DNA of 8,684 nt, from assembly GCA_027356675.1 (NCBI GenBank), contig DAHVXO010000306.1, positions 1 to 8,684 of the forward strand, read 5' to 3'. This DNA is from Symbiobacteriaceae bacterium. GTDB taxonomy: Bacteria > Bacillota_E > Symbiobacteriia > Symbiobacteriales > Symbiobacteriaceae. Position 1 is the first letter of the stretch, and each line of letters begins with the position of its first letter. The position numbers were made by a program, and so were the translations under genes. Shown piece after piece: positions 1 through 5,646 of the stretch. The notes below the pieces were generated by a model. The model did no database searches. It saw only the letters and a program-made list of their open reading frames with translations, and was not told the DNA's origin.

Positions 1-24
1 GTTCCTTTGTGGGGGGAGCAGACC

Positions 25-348
25 GTGGACAAGGCGCTCCAAGAGCCGGCTGATCTCGAGTGGATGGAAGATGAGTTCGATGCCGTGCCGGAAGTGGATG
101 CGGTTTTTCGGGCCCAGCGGCGCCTGAGCTTCATGTATGGCGGGATCTTCCTGGCCGTGACTATCTCGATCCCACTTCTGACTGTGACCAGCCGGTATTG
201 GACGCGTGTACCCGTTTTGGGTGGCTTCACGCTCAACTACTTGGTCGTGGCGGTGCTCTACCATCTCCTCTATGTCCTGATCGGCGCTGCCTACACCATT
301 CAGGCGAATCGCCTGGAACATGAACTCTTAGGCCCGCGCCGCAGGTAG
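25..348 (+). CDS. Small DUF485-like membrane protein paired with a symporter
   Basis: A 107-residue protein if started at GTG 25, which has GGGGAG (13-18) six bases upstream. An in-frame TTG at 7 and an ATG at 64 are alternatives. The N-terminus is acidic and soluble. Two hydrophobic segments follow: one starts with YGGIFLAVTISIPLL, the other with LNYLVVAVLYHLLYVLIG. The tail is charged and ends AYTIQANRLEHELLG. Two membrane spans and a basic-acidic tail ending in an AN-rich motif resemble the DUF485 family. Members of that family usually sit directly before ActP-type sodium:solute symporters, as here, and are thought to be accessory subunits. The stop is 12 bases before the symporter start, so the two genes are surely co-transcribed. 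The family call rests on pattern and context and is less certain than that of the neighbour. Anything upstream in the operon is outside the window. Confidence 0.7.
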   Translation: MDKALQEPADLEWMEDEFDAVPEVDAVFRAQRRLSFMYGGIFLAVTISIPLLTVTSRYWTRVPVLGGFTLNYLVVAVLYHLLYVLIGAAYTIQANRLEHELLGPRRR

Positions 349-360
349 GGAGGGGAATCG

Positions 361-2145
361 ATGAACGTCATCGCGACGGTCATGTGTTTCGGTTTGGTGG
401 CCGCTACGGTCGTAATCTCCTTTTACTCCAGGCGGTTCAACCAGACCACAGCGGAGTTCTACCTTGCTGGGCGCCGAGTGGGCTTCATCGCTAATGCCAG
501 CGCCATATGCGGGGATTATTTCAGCGCTGCATCCTTCCTTGGCGTGGCTGCGGCAATCTACGCCGGCGGGCTGGACGGCGTCTGGTTCGGGGCAGGCTTC
601 GGCGCGGGCTTCGTTCCTGTCGTGCTGTTCTTTGCCTCACCGTTGCGGCGCTTCGGCGAGTATACGCTGCCGGATTTTCTCACCGCCCGCTTCGAGAGTG
701 CCACGGTGCGAATCGTCGCGGTTGCGCTGGTCGAGTTGATCTGCCTGCTCTATCTGGCTCCTCAGCTCCTGGCGGTCGGGCACGTCTGGGAGATCCTCGT
801 CGGACCGGGCATTTCCGGTCTCAGTCCCTACGCCACCGGTGTGATTGTGATGACCATGTTGATGGTTTTTTACGCGGCCCTGGGTGGCATGCGTGGCACG
901 ACCTGGAACCAGGTAGTCCAGTTCTGGGTGCTCACCACCGCCATGCTGCTCGTCGTCCTCCTCACGGTCTCGTACACCGTCCAATACGGCAACGCCATTG
1001 GGAAAGCCAGCGAGAGCTTGCTGGTGGCGCCGGTAGTCTACCGGGTTCGTGACCTCCCGGTGGGTGAGGCCCGTGCGGTCATGAGCGCTGAGTATTGGGA
1101 GCGGGAGGTCGCCCCTCGGCTCAGCGACCCGGAGGCCACCGTGGTCGTTCTCATGCCCGTGCGCAGCAAGCTGACCGGTGGCACGGTTCGGTTCACGGAG
1201 CCGGGCAGTCGCTATAATTGGCTAACGCAGTTCTCGGTCGTCATCACGCTGATCGTGGGGACATCGGGGCTCCCGCACATTATGAATCGATTTTACACGA
1301 ACCCGAGCGGCTCGGTCGCGCGCATCACGACGGTCTACATTCTTGGATTCGTGGCCTTCTTCTACACCCTGGCCGGCGTTGCAGGCGTGCTGGGTCGTGC
1401 ACTGGTACCGGGGTTGAGCCAGACCTTCCAAGGTGCCGGTACGCTGGGTCGGGCCATTGACGGTGTTCTGGCCAACCCGGACGGACTCGTGCCGTTCCTG
1501 GCGCAATCCCTGGGCGGCGATGTCGGGCTTGGGTATGTCGCAGCCGGGGCGCTAGCAGCGGCACTGAGCACGATGGGCGGGTTGGTCATCGCCGCAGCCG
1601 CCTCCTGGGGGCACGATCTCTACGAGAAATACATCAACCCCGCCGCATCTGAGCGCCGCAAGGTGGCAGTTGGACGGGCTGCCGTGGTGACGATTGCCCT
1701 GGTCGGCATGGCAGCCGGGCTGGGCATTCCCGCACTGGGACTCGACAGGGCCTATCCGGAACTGATCGCCCTGATGGTGACATGGGCATTCGGTGTGGCT
1801 GGCGGCGGATTTTTCCCGGTGCTCTTCATGGGAATCTGGTGGCGGCGCACCACTACCAGGGGCGCCCTTGCTGGCATGGTTGTCGGCGGTTTTGGCTCCG
1901 CACTCTTCATCTCAGGCAACATCCTTGCGGCAACATGGAAGGCCAGTCCCGCATGGATCCAATTGACCGGCTCGCTCACCTTTCCGGCTGTGATCACCGT
2001 GCCGCTCTCCTTTGCAGCGATCATCATCGTGTCGCTGATGGATCAAGACAACATCCCCGCCAATATCGATGCGATCTGGGGCCGAATTCACGGAACGGCC
2101 AAGGAGCGGATGGAGGCCAGGCGGGCCGCACGATTCAGCTCCTGA
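361..2145 (+). CDS. Sodium:solute symporter, ActP (cation/acetate) branch
   Basis: A 594-residue polytopic inner-membrane protein that should import a small carboxylate or similar organic solute with Na+ or H+. Hallmarks of the SSS family, ActP/DhlC branch, are: FYLAGRRVGF (33-42), the GDYFSAASFLG motif (51-61) in the first core helix, the EYTLPDFLTARF segment (100-111), GGMRGTTWNQVVQFW (175-189), and GTSGLPHIMNRFYT (300-313). At least twelve hydrophobic segments are visible. Between about 212 and 288 there is a hydrophilic insertion of some 75 residues, rich in charged residues and valine, separating two core helices. GGGAGGGG (348-355) lies five bases before ATG 361 and overlaps the stop of the preceding gene. 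The substrate cannot be read from the sequence. Acetate, pyruvate or another short carboxylate would be typical. The TauE-type exporter downstream leaves open a sulfonated substrate, but that is only a contextual guess. Confidence 0.93.
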   Translation: MNVIATVMCFGLVAATVVISFYSRRFNQTTAEFYLAGRRVGFIANASAICGDYFSAASFLGVAAAIYAGGLDGVWFGAGFGAGFVPVVLFFASPLRRFGEYTLPDFLTARFESATVRIVAVALVELICLLYLAPQLLAVGHVWEILVGPGISGLSPYATGVIVMTMLMVFYAALGGMRGTTWNQVVQFWVLTTAMLLVVLLTVSYTVQYGNAIGKASESLLVAPVVYRVRDLPVGEARAVMSAEYWEREVAPRLSDPEATVVVLMPVRSKLTGGTVRFTEPGSRYNWLTQFSVVITLIVGTSGLPHIMNRFYTNPSGSVARITTVYILGFVAFFYTLAGVAGVLGRALVPGLSQTFQGAGTLGRAIDGVLANPDGLVPFLAQSLGGDVGLGYVAAGALAAALSTMGGLVIAAAASWGHDLYEKYINPAASERRKVAVGRAAVVTIALVGMAAGLGIPALGLDRAYPELIALMVTWAFGVAGGGFFPVLFMGIWWRRTTTRGALAGMVVGGFGSALFISGNILAATWKASPAWIQLTGSLTFPAVITVPLSFAAIIIVSLMDQDNIPANIDAIWGRIHGTAKERMEARRAARFSS

Positions 2146-2160
2146 AGTGCAACTTCCCCC

Positions 2161-2187
2161 TTGTCTTCACTTGCAAATTGCGATAAT
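2161..2187 (+). promoter_or_regulatory. Probable extended -10 promoter of the GntR-TauE-DUF1634 operon
   Basis: GATAAT at 2182-2187 is preceded directly by TGC (2179-2181), giving an extended -10 element TGN-GATAAT. A weak -35 candidate TTGTCT lies at 2161-2166, but its 15-bp spacer is short, so the extended -10 probably does most of the work. The predicted transcript start, near 2193-2196, falls inside the inverted repeat that follows. The region is locally AT-rich in an otherwise GC-rich window. The call is by eye. Confidence 0.6.
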
Positions 2188-2215
2188 GTGGTCATGACAA
2201 CATGACCACATGGTC
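2186..2215 (+). promoter_or_regulatory. Probable operator: perfect 11-bp inverted repeat, TGGTC/GACCA half-sites
   Basis: ATGTGGTCATG (2186-2196) and CATGACCACAT (2201-2211) are exact reverse complements separated by ACAA. A third half-site, TGGTC at 2211-2215, makes a second smaller palindrome GACCA-CA-TGGTC (2204-2215). The repeat overlaps the last bases of the -10 element and the predicted transcript start, where bound repressor would block RNA polymerase. GntR/HutC regulators typically bind such palindromes and often repress their own operon. That this regulator binds here is inferred from position and symmetry. Confidence 0.7.
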
Positions 2216-2223
2216 GACGGCCG

Positions 2224-2233
2224 GGGGGGAGGG
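2224..2233 (+). promoter_or_regulatory. Ribosome binding site that fixes the GntR start at GTG 2241
   Basis: GGGGGGAGGG lies seven bases before GTG 2241, which is in frame with the regulator. The upstream in-frame ATG at 2202 has no such sequence and lies within the operator palindrome. The out-of-frame ATG at 2236 is too close to this site and gives only a short unrelated peptide. Confidence 0.75.
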
Positions 2234-2240
2234 CGATGGA

Positions 2241-2984
2241 GTGCTCGACCACAGTAGCGCCTTGCCGCTTTATCACCAACTGCGGTCTGCCCTGCGCAAG
2301 TCTATTGAGTCAGGTGTTTGGGCTCCGAACGAGGCCATTCCGACGGAGCGGGAGCTTACGGAGCATTACGGAGTCAGCCGCATCACGGTACGCCAGGCGC
2401 TCGCGGACCTGGTCACCGAGGGCATTCTCTACCGCCAGCATGGAAAGGGTACCTTTGTGGCGCCGCCGCCTACTCGTCCGATTGCCGAGTCGCTCACCGA
2501 GTTGACGGGCCACGTGGAGGAGTTGCAGCGCCGGGGGCTCAGTCCCGAGGTCGTCGTTTTTGGCCTCGAACAGCGGCCCATGCCGGACAACGTGGCGGCG
2601 GCCCTACGTCGGCCGCCCGGATCCCGCGGCTGGTGGCTGCACCGCAAGGTTTATGTTGACAGCCACGTGCTGCTGGTTTCCGAGGCCTACGTGCCCGCAG
2701 ATCTTCAGATTGCACTCCGACCCGACGAGGTGGTTGAAAAACCCGTCACCCGGTTGCTTGAAGCGTATGGGTATGTGCCCGCCAAAGGGAGGCAGCGGAT
2801 CGCTGCAGGCCAGGCTAATGCGATCGAGGCACGGCTGCTCGACATCAACGTTGGCGATGCGGTCTTGGCGGTCACGCGCATGATCACGAGCGGAGATGGT
2901 GCCCCCTTGGAGTGGTCTCGCACCTTGTACCGGTCGGACCGCTATGAATATGAAGTTGAACTTAGGCGGGGGCGAATGGTATGA
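2241..2984 (+). CDS. GntR-family transcriptional regulator, HutC/UTRA type
   Basis: A 247-residue DNA-binding repressor or activator when started at GTG 2241. Residues 8-76 form the GntR winged helix-turn-helix, opening with LPLYHQLRSALRKSIESG and continuing through PTERELTEHYGVSRITVRQA to a wing with GKGTFV. Residues from about 95 to 240 form a UTRA ligand-binding domain, with features such as RRGLSPEV, the HRKVYVD strand, EAYVP, and the closing LEWSRTLYRSDRYEYEVEL. This layout defines the HutC subfamily, whose members sense a small metabolite and leave DNA on binding it. The gene heads an operon: its stop overlaps the start of the TauE-like transporter by ATGA (2981-2984), so translation is coupled. 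It is the likely regulator of that transporter, and possibly of the symporter operon upstream. The effector is unknown. The longer ATG 2202 start would add 13 residues (MTTWSTAGGEGDG) unlike the usual family N-terminus. Confidence 0.93.
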   Translation: MLDHSSALPLYHQLRSALRKSIESGVWAPNEAIPTERELTEHYGVSRITVRQALADLVTEGILYRQHGKGTFVAPPPTRPIAESLTELTGHVEELQRRGLSPEVVVFGLEQRPMPDNVAAALRRPPGSRGWWLHRKVYVDSHVLLVSEAYVPADLQIALRPDEVVEKPVTRLLEAYGYVPAKGRQRIAAGQANAIEARLLDINVGDAVLAVTRMITSGDGAPLEWSRTLYRSDRYEYEVELRRGRMV

Positions 2985-3820
2985 CTATTGGAGTTACGAC
3001 GGTAAGTATTTTCGCGATCTCAGTGGCGGCCGGTGCGATTGGCGCCATGCTGGGCTTGGGCGGCGGCATAATCATCGTGCCGGTACTAACGCTTTTGTTC
3101 GGCTTCGACATCCGTGTTGCAGTCGCGGCCAGTGCCGTCTCTGTGATCGCCACCTCGACGGGAGCGGCGATTGCCTACCTGAAGGAGCACATGACAAACA
3201 CCCGCCTGGCCATGCTGCTGGAGGTCGGGACCACATCCGGGGCCCTGACCGGTGCGCTGTTGGCTGGGTTCCTTGATCAGCGGTATCTTTTCATCCTTTT
3301 TGGTGTGCTCATGGCCTACTCCGCGTACGGCATGTTTCGCGCGCGTAAAATGGAACTTCCGGTGCAAGTCGAGCCAGATGACCTGTCCCGCAAGCTCAGG
3401 CTCGAAGGCGCGTACTACGACCAGGCGTTGGGTCACGAGGTTCGGTATCAAGTGACCCGCACGTTGCCCGGGCTTGGTTTCATGTATGCCTCCGGTACCG
3501 TTGCCGGTCTCCTGGGGATTGGCACCGGGGTCTTTAAGGTTCTCGCCATGGATCAGATCATGCGCCTGCCAATCAAGGTCTCGACCGCCACATCGAACTT
3601 CATGATCGGTGTGACGGCAGCCGCCAGCGCAGCCATCTATTTCGTCCGCGGCGACGTGCAAGCGACTGTAGCTGGTCCCGTGGCACTCGGCGTACTCGGC
3701 GGCGCCCTGATTGGCACCCGCTTGATGGTTCGGCTGAAAGGGTCCACGCTCCGCAAGCTCTTCGTGCCCGTGCTGGTGATACTCGCCGTTCAGATGCTTT
3801 GGAAGGGGGTGACCCTATGA
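2981..3820 (+). CDS. TauE/SafE-family membrane transporter (sulfite/organosulfur anion exporter type)
   Basis: A 279-residue integral membrane protein with the two-fold internal repeat of the TauE/SafE (DUF81) family. Each half carries a glycine-rich signature: GAMLGLGGGIIIVPVL (21-36) in the first half and AGLLGIGTGVFKVLAM (175-190) in the second. About eight hydrophobic spans are visible. A polar loop (about 120-160) separates the halves and contains ARKMELPVQVEPDD and a YYDQ segment. Family members move sulfite, sulfonates or related anions across the cytoplasmic membrane, usually outwards; the actual substrate is unknown. The start ATG 2981 overlaps the regulator stop, with GGCGGGGGCG just upstream. 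The stop overlaps the start of the DUF1634 gene in the same ATGA fashion (3817-3820). This three-gene set suggests a regulated transport unit. Confidence 0.92.
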   Translation: MTIGVTTVSIFAISVAAGAIGAMLGLGGGIIIVPVLTLLFGFDIRVAVAASAVSVIATSTGAAIAYLKEHMTNTRLAMLLEVGTTSGALTGALLAGFLDQRYLFILFGVLMAYSAYGMFRARKMELPVQVEPDDLSRKLRLEGAYYDQALGHEVRYQVTRTLPGLGFMYASGTVAGLLGIGTGVFKVLAMDQIMRLPIKVSTATSNFMIGVTAAASAAIYFVRGDVQATVAGPVALGVLGGALIGTRLMVRLKGSTLRKLFVPVLVILAVQMLWKGVTL

Positions 3821-4143
3821 TGGAGGAGTCTACGCATAGCCGTACGGTGGCAGAGAAAGTCGAGACCGTTGAGATTGCTGTCGCCCAGCTGCTCCGGATT
3901 GGGGTGGTAATCGCCTCCGTGCTCATCACGCTTGGTCTCGGGGGCATGCTGGTCGGGATCAGCCCGAGTTCAGCGACTCGGTTGATCACCATCGGGTTGA
4001 TTGTACTGGTGCTCACCCCAATCATGCGCGTGGTGGCCGCAGTGGTCGTTTACCTTCGCGAGGGTGATTATGTCTATGCGTTAATCAGCATATTTGTCCT
4101 GCTGATGCTTGCGACGGGGCTCCTGATTGGCAAACTTGACTAG
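3817..4143 (+). CDS. DUF1634 integral membrane protein, likely partner of the TauE-like transporter
   Basis: A 108-residue protein with three hydrophobic segments (about 26-46, 56-79 and 86-104). The soluble N-terminus contains VAEKVETVEIAVAQLLRIG, and the segment LTPIMRVVAAVVVYLREGDY is typical of DUF1634. Genes of this family are commonly found directly after TauE/SafE-type transporters, as here, and are assumed to encode a partner subunit; no biochemical role is established. ATG 3817 was chosen because it overlaps the upstream stop and has GGAAGGGGGTG (3801-3811) at good distance. The in-frame TTG at 3799 would sit before that site. The stop is followed 10 bases later by a strong hairpin, so this is the last gene of the operon. 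Confidence 0.88.
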   Translation: MMEESTHSRTVAEKVETVEIAVAQLLRIGVVIASVLITLGLGGMLVGISPSSATRLITIGLIVLVLTPIMRVVAAVVVYLREGDYVYALISIFVLLMLATGLLIGKLD

Positions 4144-4153
4144 ACGGCAAATC

Positions 4154-4184
4154 AATCGCCGGCCGATCAACTCGGCCGGCGATT
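4154..4184. terminator. Bidirectional terminator hairpin between convergent operons
   Basis: AATCGCCGGCCG (4154-4165) pairs perfectly with CGGCCGGCGATT (4173-4184) around a 7-base loop, giving a 12-bp, very GC-rich stem. On the plus strand it is followed by a short TT-rich stretch, and on the minus strand by GATTTG. Neither U-run is long, but the stem is exceptionally stable and lies between the DUF1634 stop (4143) and the stop of the convergent repeat-protein gene (4212). It probably ends transcription from both sides. Confidence 0.8.
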
Positions 4185-4211
4185 TCCGCGGCGTCTTATT
4201 CTGAGACGATC

Positions 4212-4688
4212 CTAGTTGCGGCGCTGATCCAGATCCAACTGATAGTAGACCGCTACCGCCAGGGTCGCCGCGATCACCCATGGGAGTCCGTCCACCTGGA
4301 GGGTGCAGTCCTTGCCGAAGGTGCGGCCGCCGAAGCGTCCCGTCATTTGACCGTCGGCAGTGCAGGCCAGGTCAATGTCGAAGCCGAAGGTATCACCGCC
4401 AGCCCGCCCTGTCACCCGCTGCCCGTCAAAGGCCAAGTTCAGGTCGTACCCGAAAGTGCCGCCGCCCATGCGCCCGGCCACTGAGTAGTCGGTGACGGCG
4501 CACGTGACATCCTTCCCGTCGAAAGCACCGCCCCACCGCCCCGACAGACTGCTGCCATCAAAACTGAAGCTCAGGTTCTTGCCCTTGAATCGGCCACCCA
4601 TCCGGCCGGTGATTGCGCCGCCCTGTAAAGAGGCGGTCAAGTTATAGCCGACAAACGTGCCACCGATCCGCCCGACTACCCCAGCCAC
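4212..4688 (-). CDS. Six-repeat glycine-rich protein with hydrophobic C-terminal tail, function unknown
   Basis: A 158-residue protein made almost wholly of six tandem repeats beginning at residues 6, 28, 50, 72, 94 and 117, so the period is 22 residues with one of 23. The consensus is GRxGGxxxGxDLxLxxDGxxVT: a GR-GG turn, then a short alternating polar-hydrophobic segment, then a DG or similar turn. This pattern predicts about two short beta strands per repeat and a beta-solenoid or beta-roll-like fold. After the last repeat comes a hydrophobic stretch (LPWVIAATLAVAVYYQL, 135-151) and a charged end, DLDQRRN, which may form a membrane tail anchor. There is no signal peptide. The start is GTG 4688, three bases after the stop of the lipoprotein gene, so the two are co-transcribed and perhaps translationally coupled; the RBS (GGTGG region) is weak. 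I do not recognise the family and assign no function. Confidence 0.85.
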   Translation of the reverse strand: MAGVVGRIGGTFVGYNLTASLQGGAITGRMGGRFKGKNLSFSFDGSSLSGRWGGAFDGKDVTCAVTDYSVAGRMGGGTFGYDLNLAFDGQRVTGRAGGDTFGFDIDLACTADGQMTGRFGGRTFGKDCTLQVDGLPWVIAATLAVAVYYQLDLDQRRN

Positions 4689-4691
4689 GCT

Positions 4692-5111
4692 TCATTCCAC
4701 CTTGAAGTCCAGTTGCTGCTGCGGTTTGCCGTCCAGAAAGAGACGAACTTGATACTGCCCGGACGGAAAGGGTTTGTTTTGAGCCGCGATCAGGTTGAAT
4801 GCTACGTAACGGTCTCCAGTTGCTTCGAACTGCACATCGGCCTCGTCCACCAATTTGTCCTCGTAATACCACCGCGCCTGCACGCGGGTACCCTTGCGAG
4901 GATTGAGGATCTTTGCCGAGGCAAAGAACTGCAACGGCTTGGGAGGGAAATTGCTCACAGCCCCAATCGGTTCCTTGGTCCGCTCGTTCACCTTGTCGGT
5001 CACTGTTAATGAGCCGATGGCCGGGGGTTCCTTTGTATACAGGCTGCAGCCGGCCAGAAGGTTCGCCCCAAGTGCCAGGAAAAGCAGCGCTCCCAGGAGA
5101 CGGAGTTTCAC
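4692..5111 (-). CDS. Small secreted lipoprotein, function unknown
   Basis: A 139-residue protein started at GTG 5111. The N-terminus VKLRLLGALLFLALGANLLAGC is a textbook lipoprotein signal peptide: basic start, hydrophobic core, and lipobox LAGC with the lipidated cysteine at residue 22. The mature part has a flexible linker (SLYTKEPPAIGS) and then an all-beta-looking region. That region ends in PSGQYQVRLFLDGKPQQQLDF, resembling an extracellular Ig-like or adhesin-type strand pattern. GGAAGGAG (reading down from 5127 to 5120) lies eight bases before the GTG. The open frame extends upstream to 5270, but those residues are acidic and histidine-rich and would bury the signal peptide. A TTG near 5160 with AGGAGG before it is the main alternative start and would add 17 residues. 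It is the first gene of an operon with the glycine-rich repeat protein, so the two may act together at the cell surface. Confidence 0.85.
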   Translation of the reverse strand: MKLRLLGALLFLALGANLLAGCSLYTKEPPAIGSLTVTDKVNERTKEPIGAVSNFPPKPLQFFASAKILNPRKGTRVQARWYYEDKLVDEADVQFEATGDRYVAFNLIAAQNKPFPSGQYQVRLFLDGKPQQQLDFKVE

Positions 5112-5178
5112 CCGACCGACTCCTTCCTCATCCAAATGATGTGTATCTTCAACAAACTGCAAGTTTTTTCCTCCTGAT

Positions 5179-5254
5179 GGTGGCTCTCCATCGCCTCCGA
5201 TGGATACGCCGCACCGAAAGGCGGGAGAACGAGGGAATCCGCCTGGGTGTGGCG
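5179..5254 (+). other. Strongly structured intergenic region, possible leader RNA
   Basis: Two adjacent fold-backs occupy the gap between divergent genes. Hairpin A is TCCATCG (5187-5193) with CGATGGA (5198-5204) around the loop CCTC, extended by GGC (5182-5184) with GCC (5208-5210). Hairpin B competes for those bases: CGCCGCACC (5207-5215) pairs with GGTGTGGCG (5246-5254), then AGGCGG (5219-5224) pairs with CCGCCT (5239-5244), closing a 14-base purine-rich loop. One pair in hairpin B (5211-5250) is G-U on the plus strand and would be A-C on the minus strand, mildly favouring a plus-strand RNA that leads into the bacilliredoxin gene 45 bases downstream. It does not match a riboswitch class I can name. 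Confidence 0.5.
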
Positions 5255-5298
5255 AAACTTGTCTCTCCATTCATGCTGCAAAGGGGAATATCCATTTG

Positions 5299-5646
5299 AT
5301 GCCGACCAAGCAACTGCATACCATGACCGATTTGTCGGAAATCCTTGCCGAGTCATTTCGGCGACCCGTGCTGGTCTTCAAGCATTCGACTACTTGACCG
5401 GTCTCAGCCCGAGCCCACCGTGCGTGGGAGGGGTTCCTGGCCTCACCGGAGGCGGGCAAGGTTTATCCGGTGTGGGTGCGGGTCATTGAGGAGCGCCCCC
5501 TGTCGTTGCGCCTCACCGAACTCGTTGGGGTACCGCATGCGAGCCCGCAGGTCATCCTGATCGTGGGGGGACAGGCTGTGTGGCATGATTCGCACCGGGC
5601 GATCACTGTCGAAGCGCTGCAAGCTGCTGTGGAGGAGTTGGGCTAA
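5299..5646 (+). CDS. ytxJ: Selenocysteine-containing YtxJ/BrxC-type monothiol bacilliredoxin (TGA recoded at 5395-5397)
   Basis: A 115-residue thioredoxin-fold protein if TGA 5395-5397 is read as selenocysteine (residue 33). Upstream of the TGA the frame reads MPTKQLHTMTDLSEILAES, then RRPVLVFKHSTT. After it, the same frame continues PVSARAHRAWEGFLASPEAG, VRVIEERPLSLRLTELVGV, PHASPQVILIVGGQAVWHDS, and ends in a TAA stop at 5644. This is the layout of Bacillus YtxJ/BrxC, where the motif is HSTTCPIS and its cysteine resolves bacillithiol-protein disulfides. Here the TGA falls exactly on that catalytic cysteine. Both halves are collinear without any frameshift, and about three quarters of the 82 codons after the TGA end in G or C. 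A SECIS-like stem-loop follows. AAAGGGGA (5280-5287) lies 11 bases before ATG 5299; TTG 5296 is an alternative start. A nonsense mutation is the competing explanation, made less likely by the position and the intact downstream half. Confidence 0.85.
5405..5439 (+). promoter_or_regulatory. Putative bacterial SECIS stem-loop
   Basis: CCCAC (5414-5418) pairs with GTGGG (5424-5428), closing the 5-base loop CGUGC (5419-5423). A purine internal loop (GAG opposite AG) separates this from a lower stem, CCC (5408-5410) with GGG (5431-5433), which may extend through CAG (5405-5407) with CTG (5437-5439) across a 3-base bulge. The apical loop begins 22 bases after the TGA and has a G at its second position. 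Bacterial SECIS elements are known to lie within the coding region just after the UGA, with a small apical loop bearing an early G roughly 16-37 bases downstream; they recruit SelB with Sec-tRNA. This was folded by eye and no energy was computed. Confidence 0.6.

Noticed and set aside
2144..2156. Small hairpin GAAGT-GCA-ACTTC just after the symporter stop
   Set aside because: It has only five pairs and is followed by a C-run rather than a T-run, so it is too weak to call a terminator.
3086..3661. 191-residue minus-strand ORF
   Set aside because: It is entirely antisense to the TauE/SafE gene, lacks a plausible RBS and has no recognisable domain.
5207..5254. Possible c-di-AMP or cobalamin riboswitch because of GAACGAGGGAAUCC and GGGUGUGG segments
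   Set aside because: The remaining conserved elements of either class are absent on both strands, so only an unclassified structured region is reported.
5200..5397. A separate 65-residue ORF ending in FKHSTT
   Set aside because: Its last 32 codons are the N-terminal half of the bacilliredoxin. The codons before ATG 5299 do not resemble the family and include the hairpin region.
5395..5397. Simple nonsense mutation or sequencing error as the explanation of the TGA
   Set aside because: It cannot be excluded from one sequence, but it is disfavoured: the TGA falls precisely on the catalytic cysteine, the downstream frame is intact, and a SECIS-like hairpin follows.
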